64,000 bases of DNA from Baylisascaris procyonis (lineage: Eukaryota > Nematoda > Chromadorea > Rhabditida > Ascarididae). The notes beneath the pieces are model-generated. The model did no database searches and had not been told where the DNA came from. It worked only from the letters and a program-made list of their open reading frames with translations. A program made the position numbers and the translations under genes. Shown piece after piece: positions 11,156 to 24,497 of the stretch. Every line of letters starts with the position of its first letter. Positions within the stretch are counted from its first letter, which is position 1. The stretch lies in contig JAZARR010000193.1 of assembly GCA_037389465.1 (NCBI GenBank), positions 372,001 through 436,000 of the forward strand, read 5' to 3'.

Positions 11156-14100
11156 TTATGATCACATGAAAATGGATTAAATGTAATCCTTATATGCAAC
11201 AGGTAAAAGGTGATTGCTCGATCTGCAGCAGAATTAACCCATTTCCATATGGCGATGACAGATCAAATACGATCCTTATTACTAAGATTAAGACCAAAAT
11301 AGGATTCAATCCAGGCTCATATAACCGCCAATGAAAATAATAGAAGTTTTTTTGAATGTGTTGATTATATGAATATGACAAAATGGAATATGACAGACGA
11401 TAAAAGATCTGCAAAGAGGGATAAACGCACAACGATGGGCAGAAATATCGAGTGGAAGGCCTTTTATTGAAAAACCTCTTATTCCAAATGGCAGCGTTCA
11501 GTTAACACCCTTCACCTCACTCTTGTAGGCTCATTCGTTCCTCTTCATCCCTCTCCCAAGCGGGTAAGCTCTAGCACTTTAAAAGAAACTCTCCAATCAG
11601 CACCAGGGATTCCTGGAAAATATGAGAGCTTGAAAAACTTGGAAAGAACATCGTTTGTGGACCCATTCGCTATCATCAGAAAATTCCCAAAACCTAGGAA
11701 GAAATGGGACCCTTCCCAAAATAGCAACACCTTCGACAAGATATCAAATAAACCAAATATTAGCTGTCAAATTACTAAGGAAAATTAAATGTCGTACGAA
11801 ATAGGACGCACCTCGGGTCACTCTTACTCTTGCAGAACGTGATGATAACTCATCACAGAGTAACAGTGCCAATATTGCTGACTCGCAAGTACGACAAATC
11901 CTTATATATCTTAATGTATCCTTGACCAATCTTCCTCGTACAAGTGGAAGTCGATGTTTCTCTTTACAGATTCAAAACATCAAAAGGTTTACAAGAACCC
12001 GACAATAGATGACCAATCTAATAATGACCACCTCAGATTATTTACGGAAAATTCCATAAATCAAAGATGAAATATATAAACTACATAAGAATTTTTCAAG
12101 TGGATTCCACTAATTTACCCCTTCTTTCTATAACCCCTCCCTCCTCCCCTCTCTCCAAAAAAAAAAAAAAAAAATCGCAAAATCAAATGATGGAAGGGAG
12201 AGAGTGGTAACGAAGAGGAAACAAATAACGACACAACTTTACGTTTCTTAGAAATGCATGCGCTATAGAAAATGATGACGCGTATAACTTATCTATCAAT
12301 AATTTTTTATGATTAGAGGCATCTTTTCAAAGACATTCAACGATGCACTTTGCACTCAACAAAACTAATTGCCTATCGAATGCTCTACATGGTCGAAAAT
12401 GATCAGCGTTTATCGTATACATTCGTTAACGTTAGAAATCGATTTTATAAGCAATAAGAAAATAGTTACAGCTATGTATATTTATTAGGCTACATGTATG
12501 CATACTTATTACTTTATTCAAGACGTTTGATGGAGATGGCGTTCAATGGAGAACAGGAGGGACGGAGGGAGGGGGAGGGAGGGGAGGAATATCGGTCTTT
12601 AGAACCTCGAACATCCGAAGTGCCTAGAAATTAAAAAAAAAAATCCTCAATTGCCACCCATAAATTACACTTCCATTCTAAATAAAGGTGAATTTCCCAA
12701 TTTTCTCAATAATAAGTAAAATTTTTGGGGAAATTTGCTGCCCGTATATCAATGGATAGACCTATAGACTGGAGATAAGTAAAATGAGTTGCAATAAGCG
12801 GAAATAGAATTGGCAACGAATACGACGAGATTGAAAAACCTTACACAGAAAAAAAGGATAACTTTTGTATATATCACATGAATTATATAAGCAGAAGCTT
12901 GAAAATAAAAATCACAATACCTTCCAGATATTGCTTTAATCAAAGATCACATGGAAATGCAAATTGCAAGGTATATCGAAGAAAGGAATTAAATGCCAAG
13001 GAAATTTACATATTCATGAGGAGGAAACTGAAAAGCGAAAGTGATTATGACTAGTTTTTTTCATTCAAAAAAAAATTAAACATATTTCATCTCTATGTTT
13101 TAATGATTGAACTTATTAAGAAAATTATAAAAACCTTTTCAACTTTTCCATTCCATCCTATAAAACCTTATCGAAAATTTAGAAAATTTCTTTTCAATTC
13201 ATTGAAAAAAACCAAAAATTTCCACAAAAAAAAAAACTACAGAGTTTACACCGTCTTATCTCTAAAGCATTCAATTGAAAATACAAAACGATCGAACAAT
13301 CGAACACTGAAGTCAGCTATGATTCACACAATAAAACAACTTCAATCTTTAGATGATTTTATCTGAAGCAATCGTTCACAATGACGCTATAAGAAAGAAG
13401 TGGGTGTAACTTCCGCATAGATCAAACATATTTTATCAGCCTACAACCACACACATACACACACACAAACATTCGCTCAATAATGCGTCAATGAATAATA
13501 GTCAAAACTCAATACGCAATTTGAATAATAGCATTGATTTCCTTCATTCTAAATAAAACTTCTCCACTCATTTATTTATATATTTTTTCTCTTCTTATGG
13601 AAAATCATTTTATTGGAGCTGAAGTTCATTTGAATTTGTTTCCGTATATTGCCATTCACTTATTATTTTCTTTCTTTTTATTTCGTTAATATTTCATTTT
13701 TTAATAAACGATTATATATTAAAATAAAGTATATTATTATTACAATTACTATAACATTATGCTTCTCGATGTGCACTCAGTTATTATTATATCATCACTT
13801 CAACAGCTGCGCGTCTCATTATTTTACTTACTTCAGTGTTTTTTTTTTAATCCATCTTCGCATTTATAAATGCATTTCAATGACATCAAAAAACATCTCC
13901 TCACCTACATAAAACAAAAGAAGAAGCCAGCCGGCAATGTTTTAAGGCGAATTACGTTCAACAATTTAAGGCGAATTAATATCAAGGCAAAGATAAAAAG
14001 AAATTTTGGCCAAGACAAAAATGAATTATGGCCAAGACAAAAAAAAACAGGAAATGGCTCATTTTCGGGGGATATAGGAAGATTTCAAAAATCGCAGACA

Positions 14101-14801
14101 GAGGCATATAAAAGTTGAGTGTAGTTTGAAATAAACGCTCATCAAATATGCCTATTTTTCACGCATCTTTACAAGATTTTCATAAGTCGCGCATTAAGAC
14201 AATATATTCAGCTTTACAACCACAACCAGGTGGGCTAGATGGAAGATCAGAGTGCTCTCTAAACCACAGGGGTTCACCACGAGATTACTGTAGCACAGAC
14301 CTTACATATTTCTTTAATTCTTCATTATGTTCATTTGACTGAATTTACAATTAAAAAAAAAACTCAAGAAGACATCATTTTTTTCTTCTATAACAATGCT
14401 CTATTCTCCATATATCATAACAAAAATTTTACACTTCTTTTCCCGGAACGAAATCCTTTCAGTGGTATTGCAGACATGTATGTATGCGTTCATATGTGGT
14501 AATTTAACCTTCGAACCAACTAAACCGATCAAATGGTATAAAATATACCGCAAAAATACCTTTAAAAAACCCTATTTCGAACCGATTACCGACCGCTTTT
14601 GTGTGCTAGCATTTAAAGCATCAAATAAAGCTAAGTGGATTAGTAAATATTCACACTTTTCAACCAGCGCCAGCCAATTCACTAAAGCAATTCTATATGA
14701 GCAACTAGTAATGAACGAAGCAATAAAACATGCAAATTAGTCTCGTTTCATATGTGCTCAAATGTCGCCTCAACATTAATTTTTAATTAAAGATATCAGC
14801 G

Positions 14802-14876
14802 ACCGGTCGGTCACATAGAAAAACGAAGAGCATAGTGTACCGGTCGGTCATATAGAAAAATGAAGAACATAATGTA
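14802..14876. repeat. 37-bp tandem duplication with ACCGGTCGGTCA
   Basis: Two copies, each starting accggtcggtca and followed by a similar A-rich tail. They differ at a handful of positions, mostly transitions. Confidence 0.93.
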
Positions 14877-15058
14877 TCATTTAATTATTTCTACATAGTG
14901 GTACAACCATCTAGCTTAATGAGAGTTGATAAACGCTTCTGCCGTATAGCCTTTGTTTTTCTTATTGCATCTATTTGGCAAGTTATTTTTAAATTTTTTA
15001 CTGGGCCACCCCATCCATCCCCATCCTCCCTTCCGCCTTCAATTGTTAAGCTTGAATA

Positions 15059-15080
15059 GTCGCAACTCGAAGGTTGCGAC
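15059..15080. repeat. 8-bp hairpin, 6-nt loop
   Basis: gtcgcaac, loop tcgaag, gttgcgac: exact complementary arms. Confidence 0.95.
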
Positions 15081-15319
15081 TCGCATAATTCTAATACTGC
15101 CCGAATCCTCTCTATGATTCGTCAATCTACCTTTATGTCAAATTATGTTTTTTTTGCGGCTTACCTATGTATAAGATGGAATGATTCAGCACGCAGTGTT
15201 ACCTGTGATAAAATGCTTCACAGCTCTCGTTGACTAGTTTTTTTTTTTTTCATCATGGAGCACTTGCCGTGCAGCTTTGCTGCTTCATCAATACTGGGGA
15301 ATGTGAGTTAAAGCCGGTT

Positions 15320-15333
15320 CCGATCGCGATCGG
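15320..15333. repeat. 14-bp perfect palindrome
   Basis: CCGATCGCGATCGG equals its own reverse complement. CpG-rich in AT-rich DNA. Confidence 0.95.
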
Positions 15334-16908
15334 CTCCGAGTCTAATCTTTAGTCATGTGGAGAGCATTAAGTCTGGCTCCGATCTCATTTGGGCATTAGA
15401 ATTGGGATCGACTCTCCCCCCTTCTTCACGCGCAACAATGAACCACCTGATGGGTTGAAAAATAGCCCTAATTTATCAATGATAGCACTAATAGTTAGTT
15501 GTTCAAATTGCTGAAGTATTGAAACAATCCTGTATACATAAGACAGACACCTGTGCTAAGGAAAGTGGGAAAGCGCGCCAAGGAAACTGCCAGGGATGTG
15601 CTTTTTGTAAGACAATCTAACAGGTCAAACTCTTGACGCGTTTACCTGCATAATTGATCGTCTGCATTGTGCCTAAATCAAAAAATAAATCACTTTTAAA
15701 CTACTTTAGTTATTACAAAGAAATTCACATATGCATTAACATCTCTAAGCATTTACCTCATATAAATAACAAGAAGTCGGACTGAAATCTGAGTTGAAAG
15801 TTATATTAATTAAAACTATACAACTCAGTGAAAAACACAAATATCATTTATATATTCATGCATAGATGCAATAAACAAAAATTTACATATATGCAAAAAC
15901 GCGACAATGCACTTTAATAAAAAAGAAGAGTTATAAACAAGTGATATAACAAATCACTGCAAGGCAAATCAATGATAATGATAGAAGATAACTCAATACC
16001 TCTTCTCCCTTCTCTAATTGCCATCTTTTATTAAAACCCTTTTAGCTATTTAGGCAGCAAGATGCTCATTACTGAAAGTGCTTGTGCGACATCGAAGTTT
16101 ATAAGGAAATGCTTAGAGATTTGGGAAGCATGCAGAGCCTATTTGAAAAAAAAAAAATCGAAAATTTCGATCGTTTTGTACTGATAGTCAAAATTAGCGA
16201 TCTTTCAAAAACGGATTTCCGAAGTCCATAAGAGCTAAAATATATCTGCACAAATTTTAATGCTATGCCTAAGCCCAAAGTGATTCAGCCCGCCATTACC
16301 GCCATTGTTCTTATAAAACCCCTCCCCTTTACCAATAATACATCTAGTTTATTGATGATTTTCCAAAGATAAGGACAAAATTAGGTGGGAGAATTGGTTG
16401 AGCGATGATTTACGGGTTATTCAACAAAGTATGACTTCAAGTTGAAGTTCGAGAAGTTGAAGAAGATAAAGCAAAGCAACAATGCTGTTAAAGCAAAAGC
16501 AGAGAGGTGTGCCCCACACTCACAACTGCTTGCTAGACACATACCTCGCATATTCACACACACACTCGCTAACCGCTACGCATTTCATCGCTTTTGCCGC
16601 TCTCATGCTACCGTATCCATACAATCAACTCATTATGGTCTCTTTCAACGATTGTTTGTTAAGGCGCCAAATTTAAATTCAAATTTGATTTTATTAGCCC
16701 GATCCTCGAAACTTTTGAAAAGGTAGTAGCTCCCAACTACGGAACCGGCGAAGATACACTGCTATCCATCCCCCTTGTAGATCTAAGGTTGTCGGGTAAT
16801 TTGACTCTTACTTTATATACAACAATTGAGAGACGACGAGCACTTAACGAGATCTCCAACAGAAACTTACATAAATGAATCGAAGAATTCTTTAAATTTG
16901 GTACAACG

Positions 16909-17047
16909 ATTTGCTCCCTTTATTCGTTTTTCCTCATATCTCCCCTCCTAGTGTCACCTAGCTGGTGATAAAAACTGGTGATTTCCTCCCTTTATTCCTT
17001 TTTCCTCACATTTCCCTTCTTAGTGCCACCTAGCTGGTGATAAAAAC
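16909..17047. repeat. 72-bp diverged tandem duplication
   Basis: Two copies containing tttattc, then tttttcctca, and cacctagctggtgataaaaa. Each copy also carries the 10-bp palindrome-like ACCTAGCTGGT core. Confidence 0.92.
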
Positions 17048-18162
17048 GAAGAATAAACTTAAACATTTTCGATTACAACTGAGAGAATTGTAACAATCAT
17101 TGGTTTGCTGAGTTGTGTAAATAAAAGCGCAAATGTCCGCGTCTGTGTGCGAAGGGTATGTATGTGTCATATGTACGAACGGATGCGAGCACTATCCCCC
17201 TTCATATTTAAAGATGACCGCAAAGAGCTACCAACTTTGCTTTGTTTTATATATTTTTGCAAAAAAAAGAACCTTTTATTTTACTTAGGTTATATTACTC
17301 CATAAAATACCTCACTGACGCAAAAAAGACTAAGAATGCTTTGAATTGATCTCCTCGCCCCTCCTCCCCGCCCCCCCCCCCAACATCCCCCTTTCCAAAA
17401 TATTTCCTCCTTTCTTCTTTTCCATAGCATTTCTCTGTCTTTCCTTTCGTTGCCTTTCTACTGCCCCCCCCCCTTTGTATTTTTATCACTACTTTTTGTA
17501 TGCTTTTTCACTTTTTGATAATAACAAAAAAATAAATAAATGCCACAACTTCTAGCAAATGTATTCAAACCATATTTCCAATGTAAAATAGGCTTGTGTA
17601 AAATTTTCAGAAATGTTTTTTGCACCTCTTCACTTTCGTCTCTCCCCTCTATCATATCCCTATCTTCATATCAGTTATAATAAAAAAAAACTTAGAAAAG
17701 CGAAGCTGGATGCCAAAGCAATCCTTATATGAGATGAGCTCTTAATTTCCATTCATTAAATCAACGAGTTTTACTTATTACCAATAAATAATGAAACATT
17801 TAAAACCAAAGAATAATAATTTGAATAGTCGATTATTCGCAACGAAAAAAAAAGAATTCTCCTATACAAACATAAATATTTCGCAATCTGAACAATGCAA
17901 AAACAATCCGACTCGCTGCAAAATGCTTGCAAATTGCTATATATCTTGAATTTCCTTAACTCTATCTATAAATATAGTGCTGCTATAGATACCATATGGT
18001 TCCCGCACTGAACCTATTAGAGGGTCAGACACGTACATACACGTTCATACATGACTACAGAACCTTGCTATGACACGCATCGTATATGCGAACCTCTCAC
18101 TCCGCACTCAAAAACCTCTAACTATTTGGTGCAAGCGACACAGACAAACAGACCGACTTATT

Positions 18163-18210
18163 GGAGAGTCTGAAGGATGTCGGAAAGTCTGAATGATGTT
18201 GGAAAGTCTC
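18163..18210. repeat. 19-bp tandem repeat, about 2.5 copies
   Basis: Units ggagagtctgaaggatgtc, ggaaagtctgaatgatgtt and a partial ggaaagtctc. Confidence 0.92.
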
Positions 18211-19020
18211 AAACGCAATTTTACATTAACCTTTATAATACATACACGAACAAGAATCAATCGAATCAAAGAAAAAAAAAGTAGAGAACATATTAACTTA
18301 GGAAAATATTTATAAATGAAAAAAGGAAGAAAACATATATAAAGCCTCTGTATTTTTCTGCCTCTCTCTCTCTAAAAAAGAAGGCTTTCTTTCACTAATA
18401 TATATTACATCGTACAATATGAAAAATGTGAAAAAAAAAGCAATTCAATGAGCGCCAATACTAATTTAAATATTCATCGGCTATATAATATTTAATTATC
18501 AAAATTAAACAACAAAAATATATAATAAAACATCAATTTCCACATGAATTAAACAATAATAATTAATGTTTATGATTTTTTATTTATTAACAATATGATT
18601 GATAAATTGAGATACACAAATTGGTATCTCATCGATTCAAATACCAGTAACGAATAACCGCAAAACCGGTATATGAAAATTAAACTAATCTATGGGAAAT
18701 ATTTATCGAAGGGAAACCCTCCCATCGTTCAAGCAATAAATTCGCATCTTCCCATCCCTCTCCTCCCCCCCCCCTGCTTTTTTCTCGTCCGATCCCTAAC
18801 TTTAAATTTTTCGGGTAATTTTCGGGTAATCGAATTTTTTGGGGAATTTTTTGGGTAATCACTTTCGTCAATAACAAATTGGACCCATACTTCGAAGCAT
18901 ATTCAGTAAGCGAATGAAAATAAAACATAAAAGCAGGCCGTCGCAAGGGGTAGCGAAAAAAACGAAGATAAAACGTTATTCAACTACTCAACACATTCAT
19001 TACTGGGCGAGAAGCACGCG

Positions 19021-19097
19021 TCTACCTATAACAACGGGAAACGGTATAGCGTCTACCTATAACAGTCTCCACCTATAACAGTCGTCTACCTATAACA
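19021..19097. repeat. four spaced copies of TCTACCTATAACA
   Basis: Copies start near 19,021, 19,052, 19,068 (as tccacctataaca) and 19,084, with gtc linkers between the last three. Confidence 0.93.
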
Positions 19098-19936
19098 GTC
19101 GCCAGTGGCAATCTTCTCCCAAGTGCGCGCCTAATCAATTGTTATTGTTCTACCTTATGATTTATAGGTGCTCACACAATCAAAATGGCCGAAACATCAC
19201 TCTCCTCCTTCGATGAGTGTTGTTTTTTCCTACAACGAACTCCTTTCCGGATTCTTATCTTAGCGATCCGGATTTGCCATTACGGTCAATTGAGTCATTC
19301 CGGTTTGCAGTAATACAAATTCCATAAAACGTTGCTTGAGCCACATAAAAGATGACATGGACAGAACAAACAAATCTTAAAAAATTAAATCCGAAAAAAA
19401 GAACTCCATTTATAGACGCTTATTCACTCATTGATATATTCGAAAAAGTGATGAGCATTTAAGAGACAGAGAGCAAGAGAGACGAAAATAGAGAAAAATG
19501 AAAAAAAGGAAGAAAAAAAAAGAATGACAGAGTGGGAAGAGAGAGAAAAAAGAAGACGAAAGAAAAGGGAAAGGAAGAGGCTAAAAGAAAAATACACAAG
19601 AAGAGAGCGAATATTAAAATGACAAAAGAAAAAAGAAAGAAAGAAATGAAAGGAAAGAAAATAATTTGCCGTTTGAAGAAATCCACCTATTCTCGTCAAC
19701 AATATGAGCACATAGAGAATAATTCATCAAATAAAAGAAGATCACCTAATTACGATTAGAAAATCAAAAAAAAAATCGATACAAACATCAATTCGGAAAT
19801 TAAACAAAAACTTTTCTATGAAAATAATTCCTTTCATAGTAAAAAAAAAAATTTCTCTGATAAAAATGACGCTCATATTTGAGAATATAATAGCAAATAT
19901 TTGTTAATATATTCGGCAAGCAACATCTTTTTATTT

Positions 19937-20126
19937 CATTGGCCAATAAATATTGAAAAAAATTTTCCACTGGCCAATAAATACAGGAAAAGTTTTCATT
20001 GTCAATAAATATAAGAAAAACTTCACTGGCCAATAAATATTTAAATTTTTCATTGATTAACAAATAAGAAAAATTTCATTGGCCATTAAATATAAGAAAA
20101 ATTTTTCATTGGCCCAATAAATACAA
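19937..20126. repeat. seven-unit degenerate array of CATTGGCCAATAAAT
   Basis: Units start at 19,937, 19,968, 19,997, 20,024, 20,051, 20,077 and 20,107 (spacing 26-31). Each has a version of cattggccaataaat followed by an A-rich then T-rich spacer. The core TTGGCCAA is palindromic and carries CCAAT on both strands. Confidence 0.92.
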
Positions 20127-21029
20127 TGAAAATTATGCGACGATTGTTTTCACATTAAATGACTACAATCAATCAGCTAACATTATTTATTGCATGCCGA
20201 AGATAAAAGAAAGCAAAAATAAAACTGTGAGGCTTACACAAAGAGCAAAAATAAACAGCAAACGCACGAACATGAAGCAATGTGCACGAACGGCTTTGGC
20301 CAAAATAAAAACGACATTTACTTACCATCTCATAAACAGCTAATCGTTTAAGCTCCAACCTCACAAAAGAATCAAATTCACCTCTTTAGTACACAAACCA
20401 CCCGTTTTTGGTTATTCGAGGGGATTTCCCCCCCCCCCCCCAAGGATATTATTATAAAAATATCACTTTCTAATATTCAAAAATCTGGATCAACACAGCT
20501 ATATATTCCCCTCACTTACCGATCATATGCAAAAATTGGATATGAGATGACAAGATCAAAGTCGAAAAAATAAACGAGCACAGACACATTAAACGTTATC
20601 CACCAGCGAGAAATATCACTTGTTGAAAAATTCGCAAAATTACGAAAATAAATACGAGCACATTTTTTAATTAAAAAAACGAATCGTTTGCATGAAAAAT
20701 TCCATTAAAAATTTTTCAAAACTTTCGACGTAAAAAAAATTCTCTACCAATATAATCTTTCAAAAATAATTTGAACCGATAAAAAGATCTCGAAAATTGG
20801 CACGATTCGAAGATGCAGTTTTTTCTCGTGGATTTTTTCAAACAAAGTAGTGCGCGATAAGAAAAGATTTTGGGATTGGAGGACCGGAAGTGTGGAGAGG
20901 AGAACGGATTCTTCGCAATGAAGTGGTCAAGCTTCGCTCCTAGAAGCATACGCCACTTCTTTAAGACTAACCGAACACCTATCGATTGCGCCAAATAGCA
21001 ATCAACCGTCTACGATGAGAAGCATCTCA
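20127..21029. other. 3' flank of the USP9X-like gene
   Basis: Downstream of the stop at 21,030. On the minus strand an ATTAAA lies at 20,666-20,671 and an AATAAA at 20,186-20,191; either could be a poly(A) signal, giving a 3' UTR of about 0.4 or 0.85 kb (inference). A 14-base C tract lies at 20,428-20,441. Confidence 0.35.
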
Positions 21030-21225
21030 TCACGGTTTCTTTTTGGGAACATCCTCGTATGCGGGTGGTGCATCCTCCATCTCAGTACCAGTCGACGTGA
21101 ACTCCAACGGTGAGTCGTCTTCATCTGACTGGCTCAATGTAAGAGGTGCATTCCTCCACGAATGTGATATATCACGCGATGAGACCGCTCGTATATGCCT
21201 CTGTGCACTGCCCAGCCGTGGATCC
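21030..21225 (-). CDS. USP9X: USP9X-like exon 56, terminal exon with stop
   Basis: Acceptor TTGTTGAAG; stop TGA at 21,030-21,032. The frame imposed by exon 55 ends in an acidic tail, [12 protein letters not shown] to [17 protein letters not shown], like the [20 protein letters not shown] tail of USP9X. PPAY is a PY (WW-binding) motif. Another frame over the same DNA is open for 66 codons, but does not fit the incoming phase. Confidence 0.82.
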
Positions 21226-24200
21226 CTTCAACAAAACAATCATGGTACTCGGTATTTTCGATATTCTTGGTACCAATGATGAAAGAACCCTCAATCATCC
21301 CTCCAACCAACCAGTTACAAATAACTGCGTTCTATATAGCCGCAGATGACGAATGGTAAGCCCAGGTACTGATCAAAGTTCACCAAGCCCGTTGCACCAA
21401 TTTCAGGTCAGCCCAAATGCAACAACTACATTTCGCATGCTCTTGAATGCCACAAGATGACACCAAGCTCCTACACAATGTCATTTGCACTTCGCATTCG
21501 AATTCACTCGGTTGGCCACCCACTTCGTTGTTAGGTGAATCGGCGAACTTAAAAATCGGCGAACCAAATATTTATTTCTCGGTAATATCCAGCAATGATT
21601 CCACAAGATTGAAAAAAAAAAATTAAAATAGGCGAAAGAAAAGTTTATAAAGAACATACGAAGGTATAGCAGGAAGGTTATATTCGCTAATTTCTGAGTA
21701 ATGAGGAGGAGGCGGCAGATCGGCAGTCGCAGCAAGTCGTTCTTGAATCGACATTGAATTGTTTATCATAAAATTATCGTCGTCCTTATCTTCTAAAAAC
21801 ACTTAACACGATCAACTATTTACTTGGGAATTTCTTCAAATTTTTGGTCGACGCAGAAAAAGAATTGCGAACGATATGTTTTAGCATTGCTCCTCATTCT
21901 TTTTCGTAAATCTGACCTATCTGGACAAAAAATTTCCTCCTTCGTCCGGAATCATGACATGCGTTGATCTAGAGATCTCCCTCTCCCCTATTTCCTCCCT
22001 CATCTCATTTTATCGCTACCTCTGTAAAAAAAATCCGCAAGAAACGACCCAATTAATCAGCTCCTTCAAACTAAAGTTATTACAATGGAGCTAATGCACC
22101 TATTAGTAAAGCACTTTGCATCATATAGCGAAACAAACTTCATCTAAGTTCTAACTCGGCTATATTTTGTTTTCAAAGCAACATACCGAATTCATCGTTA
22201 CCTATATGCATTGGTCTATGCGTCCAACCGGTATGCTCACGGAATTCCTTCTTCTGTGATGATGCACCACCTCCAGAGGAATGTCGTTTTGTGCCTCCAT
22301 CTGAATGGCTTCTCGTATGCACCACATCGCTCGACGATTGTGTCTGCTCGTCACGCTGTGGACCCTGATCCGAGGATGTGCTTGTCTTCAACTGTTACTT
22401 TCATTTACTTTTCTCTTCTTCATTGCTTATTTTCATCCAGAAGAGTAAATAAAACAGTTAAAAGCGGTAACTATCAGCGTTATCAAATGGGCCCGATGTA
22501 ACCTCAATCTGAAGCGTTCATAAAAAACATTCAACGTTTTGTATTTCATAAAAAAGCACCAAAGATAAACGGTACAATTCTTCTCCTTCGAAAAACGGTG
22601 GCGAGATTTAGAGGTGCAGAAGCGATATTTAGAGCTGCGAAAAAGAAAAGCCTTCTCAATTCGAAATCCAATATCCCATGAGAAAACAATCAAATAACCC
22701 ACAAAAATATATAAATCTCCAATATCCAGAATTATGACTTACAAGGTTCATATCGACGCCGCCAGCAACGAGTCGTTCATTGAGTTCCTTGCAGCTCTGT
22801 AGTAAGTTAAGAGCACTTTGCGTTTTATCGAGACCAGACGAGGTTTTCGTTTCATTTGAACGACATCCATAATTGTATCCACTCTGCTATAAACGAAATG
22901 CTATTCATTAAATTTGTTGGAAAAAGTCGATAAATCAAAAATATTGATTATTGACTTTGTACTTATCGATTATTGATGTTGCTTATAAATAATATTTCAT
23001 GAACTATTTTACTCGCCCATCCCATAGGGACCACTACTGCTGCATAATCGTTTAGATTCGATTTACCCAACCAAATGGGTAGGATAGGTTCCAAATTCGT
23101 TCAACTTTAACTATATTGCAATTTCGAAAGTACTAAGAAAGTTTCTAAGTTGCCATGAATGGTGACAAGGCCATATTTACAAAGAAAATTCCATTCGAAG
23201 GACAAAAACGCATCAAATTCCTTGCCATTATAGATGACAAATAAATTTCATAATCAAGAATGCTCCATTTGAATATCGCTGATGAAAACGAATTATGACT
23301 GACTGAAGCAAAGGAAAGAAACTTCTATCCACTCTCCAACCCCTCCTCCCCCTCCCCTGCCCAAAGCGGTAATGGCACATCCATAGCTGAAAGTATAGAT
23401 GTGCCATGGCCGCTTGGGGGGAGGGAGGGGGAGGGGGAGGAGGGACGAATGCGCCATTTCAGATCATCATCATAAAAAACCCCACCAACTTTAAACCAAC
23501 ATCCCTCCCTATTCGACGAGAATTATGACAAAAACTCATTTATCAAACCTTTGAATGAAAATGAAATAAAAACCAACACCGCGAGTCAATTCACGACGTA
23601 ACCAATCCTCCAAGCAGAAGAGACTCTCTTGTGCGAATCGTTCTTTTGCAACCACCTAAAAAAATTTTTTTCAAGTGAAAAAAGTCATTTCAATAATAAT
23701 TTTTTCAAAATTTTTAAATGGAAATAAATGAATAATTCCTAAATCAAATCTGAATTATTTTTGATAATCTAGTAAATCAAAAAATCAAATGAATAAATAC
23801 AAAAGAATGGGTCTAAAACATAGCAAACAATTTCAAATAATCGAAATCAGTCAAAAGGAAGAACATAAAATGTGATATAATCGAGAAGTATGTTCACCAT
23901 CTCATTTACCTAAATAAGAATTATGAATAAACGAATGATAAACGAATAGTGATAAATGATAAAAAATGAAAAAGATATCACTCACCTCGTAAATATCACG
24001 ATTATTGCGAATCAGATTTACTAGTGATTTCAGCATTATATAGGGTTTAAAGACGTTCGAATCCCTTTGTCCAAGCACCTGTGCGAAGAATCCTCTATAT
24101 TTGTGATCCTCTGAAAGAAACGCAATGCCGCTAACTTGAAGGCCTTGCCCAACATTGCAAAACCTTAAATGTTTTATTTGCCATTGAAAATGGATCTCGA

Positions 24201-24447
24201 CCAGCCCACCACCTTCTACCTCTATGGACGTATTAATGGCGATGTTGTATCTATGGCTTTATATTTTGCACCCTTGCAACCACATTGTGAAAACTTTCCG
24301 GTGCAAAAACCCTCACTGCAGGAGGGATTTTAAATATTGCAAGAAATTTCGCAATTTGCATATGCAAAATTGCAGTGCAACTCATAATATAAGGATACAA
24401 GTTATTTTGCATCTGCAAACTACACCGCGATGATGTCCTCACTTCGC

Positions 24448-24497
<50 letters not shown>

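Larger units (their letters stand above)
11156..19936. other. no gene identified; repeat-bearing intergenic DNA
   Basis: Contains a 37-bp duplication (14,802-14,876), a hairpin at 15,059-15,080, a 14-bp palindrome at 15,320-15,333, a 72-bp duplication (16,909-17,047), a 19-bp repeat (18,163-18,210) and a TCTACCTATAACA array (19,021-19,097). Short open frames here lack coding character; one at 11,744-11,929 (minus) has an ICRTCE stretch but I could not support it. Confidence 0.5.

Noticed and set aside
11545..11929. Two consecutive minus-strand frames with an ICRTCE motif
   Set aside because: No splice or family support; the Cys pair is too short to call a zinc finger.
21043..21349. Overlapping plus-strand open frames and a 66-codon alternative minus frame
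   Set aside because: They are shadows of exon 56, whose frame is fixed by exon 55 and gives an acidic USP9X-like tail.
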